A stretch of DNA of 26,945 nucleotides from a virus. The stretch is from IMG/VR virus record IMGVR_UViG_3300042516_001420, positions 1 to 26,945 of that record. One strand, given 5' to 3'. Positions within the stretch are counted from its first letter, which is position 1, and each line of letters starts with the position of its first letter. Shown one piece after another: positions 24,315 to 26,945 of the stretch. Below the pieces are notes generated by a model that did no database searches, was not told the DNA's origin, and saw only the letters and a program-made list of their open reading frames with translations. Both the position numbers and the translations under genes were made by a program.

Positions 24315-24958
24315 TTAAGAAGAAAATTCAAAACCGATTCCTATCGGCAAACTTCCGTAATTTTTGCTGTCGATGTAAGGCTCTTCTTCTGGAGGTAGGG
24401 GGTCATACCAGTCATCAGAGAAGTCAACCTCTCCGCCAAATGCAACAGCGGAGGCCTTGATTGTCTTTGTATACTCATTACCGCAAGCACGATATAAAAG
24501 GAACAACTCATGCAAAAGCAAGGAGTCTTCCATTTCTTCAATATTTCTCCAAGCGCCTACTTGGACAAATACTTCAGATAAAAATTTTAATAGGGGAAGA
24601 TCATCCCAAGCAATATTTTCACTGGGAGCTCCTGACCCTCCCTCTACTGGTTTGGGTCGCCACCCATTGCAACTGACATTAGTTCCTGAAAGGAGCGAAG
24701 GTCAAGTGCATCCTCCAAAGCCTCATCATCAGCAGCCAACTCTGGGTCTACTTTCTTGAGTGCAATTTTTGCTGCAGCAACCATTTTGTCGATATCTTCA
24801 TCTGTCAGATTACCTTCATCAGTTGTTTTCATATCATTTGCAACCTTCATGAATTCTCTCAATGCACGAATCGTGAGTGGTTTAATTGTGCGAACTTTTC
24901 CATCCGCAAAAACAATCTCTGTCCCCTTGTACATATCAACATTCTTACTATTAGCCAT
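24315..24958 (-). CDS. Tail assembly chaperone gpGT, made by -1 frameshift
   Basis: Ribosomes that slip back one base at the CCCAAAC heptamer (24650-24656), just before the gpG stop, continue in a frame that stays open to 24315. The product is about 214 residues: 103 of gpG plus 111 of the T part. The T part begins PVEGGSGAPSENIAWDD, has a hydrophobic helical stretch (LPLLKFLSEVFVQV) and LLLHELFLLY, and an acidic end (DDWYDPLPPEEEP). In lambda-like tails gpG and gpGT together hold the tape measure and recruit tube subunits. The T frame has no good start of its own; its first ATG at 24533 lies 39 codons into the open frame. Position directly upstream of the tape measure gene fits. Confidence 0.88.
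24624..24656 (-). promoter_or_regulatory. Programmed -1 ribosomal frameshift signal
   Basis: The slippery heptamer C-CCA-AAC lies two codons before the gpG stop (CAG TAG follows). After a 7-base spacer comes a hairpin: GGGAG (24638-24642) pairing with CTCCC (24624-24628) around a 9-base loop. A slip re-pairs CCA-AAC with CCC-AAA. Slippery site, spacer and stem match the classic design of frameshift signals in siphovirus tail chaperone genes. Confidence 0.88.
24644..24958 (-). CDS. Tail assembly chaperone gpG
   Basis: The 104-residue, mostly helical acidic protein contains IKPLTIRALREFMKVANDM and an acidic helix (DPELAADDEALEDALDLRSF), as expected for gpG-type chaperones. It lies between the major tail protein and the tape measure gene. 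It coats the tape measure protein during assembly and is not part of the finished virion. Its end carries the frameshift site that produces gpGT. It follows a terminator, so its level should be lower than that of the tube protein. The ribosome binding site is AAAGGTAGGAT upstream of the ATG. Confidence 0.88.
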   Translation of the reverse strand: MANSKNVDMYKGTEIVFADGKVRTIKPLTIRALREFMKVANDMKTTDEGNLTDEDIDKMVAAAKIALKKVDPELAADDEALEDALDLRSFQELMSVAMGGDPNQ

Positions 24959-24983
24959 TTTAAAATATCCTACCTTTATGTGT

Positions 24984-25033
24984 AAAAAGGGGAAATCCCC
25001 TGTGCAATATCATATCACACAGAGGACTTCCCT
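24984..25033 (-). terminator. Intrinsic terminator behind the major tail protein gene
   Basis: A long imperfect stem pairs 25018-25033 with 24988-25004 (about 14 pairs, two mismatches and one bulge) and is followed on the minus strand by TTTTT. The second arm contains its own small hairpin GGGGATTTCCCC. It stands between the tube gene and the chaperone gene, so it would cut down transcription into the tape measure region and keep tube protein in excess. Confidence 0.8.
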
Positions 25034-25057
25034 AAGTATTAAAGCTAATGCTTTTAT

Positions 25058-25654
25058 TTAGATTTGATCAATAATCTTGCCATACTCGTAGCCAACATCG
25101 TCAGATGCTGGAAGAATACGGAACGAGACAGCGAAGACCGTAGCCTCTGCTCTCTTCATGCTGATTGTTGAAGATTCCATAGAGATTGCTCTCTTAGTTC
25201 TGAACTTACGAGACTTGGTTGTTGACGCATCTGAGCCAGGTGCGTTACCTTCAATCTGTACTGCTCTTTCGTATGGATATACGCTTTGTCCACCGAACTT
25301 AAATGTTCTGGTGTTAGCGCCATCAAGGGTGTTGACAATATCGGTGCTTGCCGAGTCTGTGTTCGAGACATCGGAGTTATAGCTCCATGCAACTGCCAAG
25401 TTCTGAAGTGTTCCTTCTGCCATGGTTGTCTTAACCATAACTTTTACCTTGGACTGGATGACTTTTGCAGCGTCTCCAAACTGATCAACTTCAATGTCAA
25501 CCATGTCTGGTTCCCAAGAAATTTCTACACCGCCCTGTGTGTATCCCACATGACGGAGGGCATCGAAGTCAGTTCCAGTCATTGTCAAGTTGGATGCACC
25601 AACTCTAACAACGGCTTCACCAACTACGATATTCGCGGCTGTTGTATCTGCCAT
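25058..25654 (-). CDS. Major tail protein (tail tube subunit)
   Basis: The 198-residue protein has the look of siphovirus tube subunits: an early beta part (VGEAVVRVGASNLTMTG), then YTQGGVEISWEPDMVDIEVD and FGDAAKVIQSKVKVMVKTTMAE, which form the conserved tube-protein core. It polymerises into the tail tube around the tape measure protein. It has the best ribosome binding site in the window (AGGAGG, about 9 bases before the ATG) and is followed by a strong terminator, both expected for a very abundant structural protein. Only one such gene and no sheath gene is present, which argues for a non-contractile tail. Confidence 0.9.
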   Translation of the reverse strand: MADTTAANIVVGEAVVRVGASNLTMTGTDFDALRHVGYTQGGVEISWEPDMVDIEVDQFGDAAKVIQSKVKVMVKTTMAEGTLQNLAVAWSYNSDVSNTDSASTDIVNTLDGANTRTFKFGGQSVYPYERAVQIEGNAPGSDASTTKSRKFRTKRAISMESSTISMKRAEATVFAVSFRILPASDDVGYEYGKIIDQI

Positions 25655-25672
25655 TTTAGTTTTCCTCCTAAA

Positions 25673-25867
25673 TTATTCAAGAAAAAAGATTTTCTTTCCT
25701 CTTTTATCACGCCATTTAGCGATCTTTTTTACATGGTCTGGGTGAACCTCATCTTGTTTCCTACCAATTCCCAAGCCTTTTTGCCATTCAAATTCATAAG
25801 ATTTGGCACCCATTCTGACGATATAACCTTCAGTTTTGCCAATGTATGTAATAGTAGTATACTTCAT
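25673..25867 (-). CDS. 64-residue protein of unknown function before the tube gene
   Basis: A short basic protein with two parts: a small beta sheet (YTTITYIGKTEGYIVRMGAK) and a lysine-rich helix (DEVHPDHVKKIAKWRDKRG). The DEVHPDHVKKIAKW segment looks like the small peptide-binding helices of head-tail or L12-like adaptors, but I cannot name the family. There is no Shine-Dalgarno sequence near the ATG. Instead an extended -10-like element ends 8 bases before it, so the gene may be read from a leaderless mRNA. Position between the tail-completion gene and the tube gene suggests a virion or assembly role. Confidence 0.68.
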   Translation of the reverse strand: MKYTTITYIGKTEGYIVRMGAKSYEFEWQKGLGIGRKQDEVHPDHVKKIAKWRDKRGKKIFFLE

Positions 25868-25875
25868 ATATTATT

Positions 25876-25884
25876 AGGATACCA
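25876..25884 (-). promoter_or_regulatory. Candidate extended -10 promoter, leaderless arrangement
   Basis: TGGTATCCT fits TGn-TAnnnT and ends 8 bases before the ATG at 25867. The same 8-base spacing occurs at 11562. The core CTATGGTAT is shared with the site at 10430. It would drive the small gene and the major tail protein, the gene with the strongest expression signals. Confidence 0.4.
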
Positions 25885-25888
25885 TAGA

Positions 25889-26305
25889 TTAGTAAGAAGT
25901 TGAATAAATTCTAAAGTCTAAATCCATTTGATACCAGCCAGCCTTCTCCAGAGGCTCAAGAAGTGTTGAACCGACAAACATAGAAGCTTTAAACCTATGG
26001 TCTTGGCTAGTTATACCACCAGTTTGTGAGACAGTATCGCCTCTTCCTAGTAGAAATATAAACCTTTCAGAAATCTTAAAAAGACGATCAACATCGCTAT
26101 CGTAAATTGAATATCTAATATTGTCATACCTATTCCAAAAAGCCTCAACAGAGGGGATGGATGGAAAAAAGAAATAAACAACAAATGGAGGAGTCTCCTC
26201 ACCGTATCCAATAACAGGGAAAAAACTCATTTCCTTACCCGCTATGGATGTCAGTGTTGCATCATTTTTCAGGAAATCATTTACATCGTAAACACTTATT
26301 GTCAT
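25889..26305 (-). CDS. Probable tail terminator/tail-completion protein
   Basis: The 138-residue protein begins MTISVYDVNDFLKNDATLTSIA and has alternating strands (PPFVVYFFFPSIP, IRYSIYDSDVDRLFKISERF) and a strand-rich end (WYQMDLDFRIYSTSY). This is the alpha-beta layout of phage tail terminator proteins, which cap the tube and join it to the head. Its place between the gp10-like neck protein and the tube gene is the usual one for this function. The start overlaps the previous stop (ATGA) with GAGG before it. The role comes from position and fold pattern, not from a recognised signature. Confidence 0.65.
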   Translation of the reverse strand: MTISVYDVNDFLKNDATLTSIAGKEMSFFPVIGYGEETPPFVVYFFFPSIPSVEAFWNRYDNIRYSIYDSDVDRLFKISERFIFLLGRGDTVSQTGGITSQDHRFKASMFVGSTLLEPLEKAGWYQMDLDFRIYSTSY

Positions 26306-26847
26306 GTGTTCCTCACCCTTACTGTTGTTAAATCTTCGAGACCTCCAGAACCACCTCTTGGCCCAAAGCCAAATCTCTTAATTGCGTATTCAAGATTCTT
26401 AATAATTTCCTCTCTAGCCTCTCTTTTGATCTCTTCACTGCGCCCTGCCATTCTTGGAATCCTAGCCTGTTTAAGATAAGCAGGATAAGGGGGTACTGAG
26501 CCTTCTCTTAAGGCCATGTATCTAGATGTTTTTGCTCTCACCATATAAGATTTTCTACCTCTTAAAAATACAGAAGCAGCGGCATAAGCACTACTTCCGT
26601 CTGATGTTCTAGCCTTTTTGTCGGGAGTTATTGTCATTCGATACCCAAGATTTCCACTTATTGATATTTCATAATTAAGATAGTAAGCAGCAGGGAATTT
26701 TCTAGTAAGTTTGCCATGAAGAGTATTACCGCTACGGTGTAAAGCAGATTGCTGAATAGAAGCAATTCTGTTTGGAAAAGTTTCAATCTTCGCTACAACA
26801 TTTTCCATTTGCTTTGTTGCATTTGAGTTTATTTGCATCTTAAGCAT
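26302..26847 (-). CDS. HK97 gp10-like neck/tail-completion protein
   Basis: The 181-residue protein (from the ATG at 26847) has the pattern of HK97 gp10-type neck proteins: an N-terminal helix with a small-residue turn (IQQSALHRSGNTLHGKL), a central strand and loop region (YRMTITPDKKARTSDGSSAY), the block VFLRGRKSYMVRA, and a final basic helix (EEIKREAREEIIKNLEYAIKRF). Such proteins join head and tail. The frame can be read from a TTG at 26856, but the ATG has a ribosome binding site (AGGCGAG, 9 bases away) and overlaps the upstream stop by 8 bases. A second ATG lies three codons on. Confidence 0.72.
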   Translation of the reverse strand: MLKMQINSNATKQMENVVAKIETFPNRIASIQQSALHRSGNTLHGKLTRKFPAAYYLNYEISISGNLGYRMTITPDKKARTSDGSSAYAAASVFLRGRKSYMVRAKTSRYMALREGSVPPYPAYLKQARIPRMAGRSEEIKREAREEIIKNLEYAIKRFGFGPRGGSGGLEDLTTVRVRNT

Positions 26848-26945
26848 TTTCAACAACTCGCCTAGTAGTTAATAAAAGATGATGTAATCTTCCCTTATAC
26901 CCAATATACTTTCTAACACTGATAATTTCTAATGGTCCGGCTTCA
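26840..26945 (-). CDS. C-terminal end of a connector/neck gene (incomplete)
   Basis: Only the last 34 residues are in the window, in an open frame ending EIISVRKYIGYKGRLHHLLL and a TAA at 26840-26842. They are basic with a hydrophobic strand pattern. The stop overlaps the start of the neck protein gene by 8 bases. Order suggests a head-completion (stopper or connector) protein, but the fragment is too short to identify. Confidence 0.6.
   Translation of the reverse strand, partial: EAGPLEIISVRKYIGYKGRLHHLLLTTRRVVENA

Noticed and set aside
24315-24533. Independent 72-residue gene starting at 24533
   Set aside because: The frame is open 39 codons further up to the slippery site, and there is no ribosome binding site; it is better explained as the T part of gpGT.
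25039-25056. Small AAAGC/GCTTT hairpin after the tail protein stop
   Set aside because: Five weak pairs without a T-run; the stronger terminator lies just after it.
25286-25903. 205-codon open frame on the plus strand
   Set aside because: It runs antisense across the major tail protein and the small gene after it; the peptide looks random (rich in C, F, S).
26848-26856. TTG start of the neck protein
   Set aside because: The ATG three codons later has a ribosome binding site at proper spacing.
1-26945. tRNA genes, CRISPR arrays, insertion sequences, attachment sites
   Set aside because: I saw no cloverleaf with a T-loop consensus, no spaced direct DNA repeats, no transposase or integrase and no candidate core site. 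A tool-based scan (tRNAscan-SE, CRISPRfinder) would be needed to exclude weak cases.

Overview
This window looks like part of the genome of a long-tailed (siphovirus-like) phage of an actinobacterium. The evidence is a tail module in canonical order: neck and tail-completion genes, a single tail-tube gene, a frameshifted chaperone pair, a 1940-residue tape measure and tail-tip proteins, with no sheath gene. This is followed by a phage replication module. A WhiB-like gene, otherwise found almost only in Actinobacteria and their phages, points to the host group. The DNA is clearly A+T-rich, which would suit a low-GC actinobacterium such as the freshwater lineages, but that is inference. Every convincing gene is on the minus strand, so transcription runs from high to low coordinates. 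Genes are packed with 1-60 base overlaps, and no gene-free stretch exceeds about 100 bases.

Late (structural) part, 26945 to 10897, in transcription order: the end of a connector gene; an HK97 gp10-like neck protein; a tail-completion/terminator-like protein; a 64-residue protein; the major tail protein with an intrinsic terminator behind it; the tail assembly chaperones gpG and gpGT, joined by a -1 frameshift at CCCAAAC; the tape measure protein; two paralogous tail proteins, the second carrying an N-terminal domain of exact 20-residue repeats; a 1311-residue tail-tip protein with inserted PA14-like and LamG-like domains; a fibre with a self-cleaving S74 chaperone domain; and a small virion-like protein. 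The last genes (PA14, LamG, fibre) probably form the host-recognition apparatus.

Replication and regulation part, 10893 to 1: an HNH endonuclease lies at the module border. It is followed by a metallophosphoesterase with an N-terminal zinc motif, a small zinc ribbon protein, a MerR-type regulator, a small conserved-looking protein, the WhiB-like protein, an unidentified 102-residue protein, a DnaB-type helicase, a 58-residue protein, a CHC2/TOPRIM primase and a likely ssDNA-binding protein. After a strong terminator come a HAD-type nucleotidase, a full-length bacterial-type DNA polymerase III alpha subunit and an incomplete GT4-type glycosyltransferase. The phage therefore carries a polymerase, helicase, primase and probable SSB of its own. 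Terminase, portal, capsid and lysis genes are not in the window.

The most notable points are the 20-residue repeat domain fused to one of two duplicated tail proteins, the textbook frameshift signal, candidate leaderless or extended -10 promoters directly in front of several genes, and hairpins placed at start codons.
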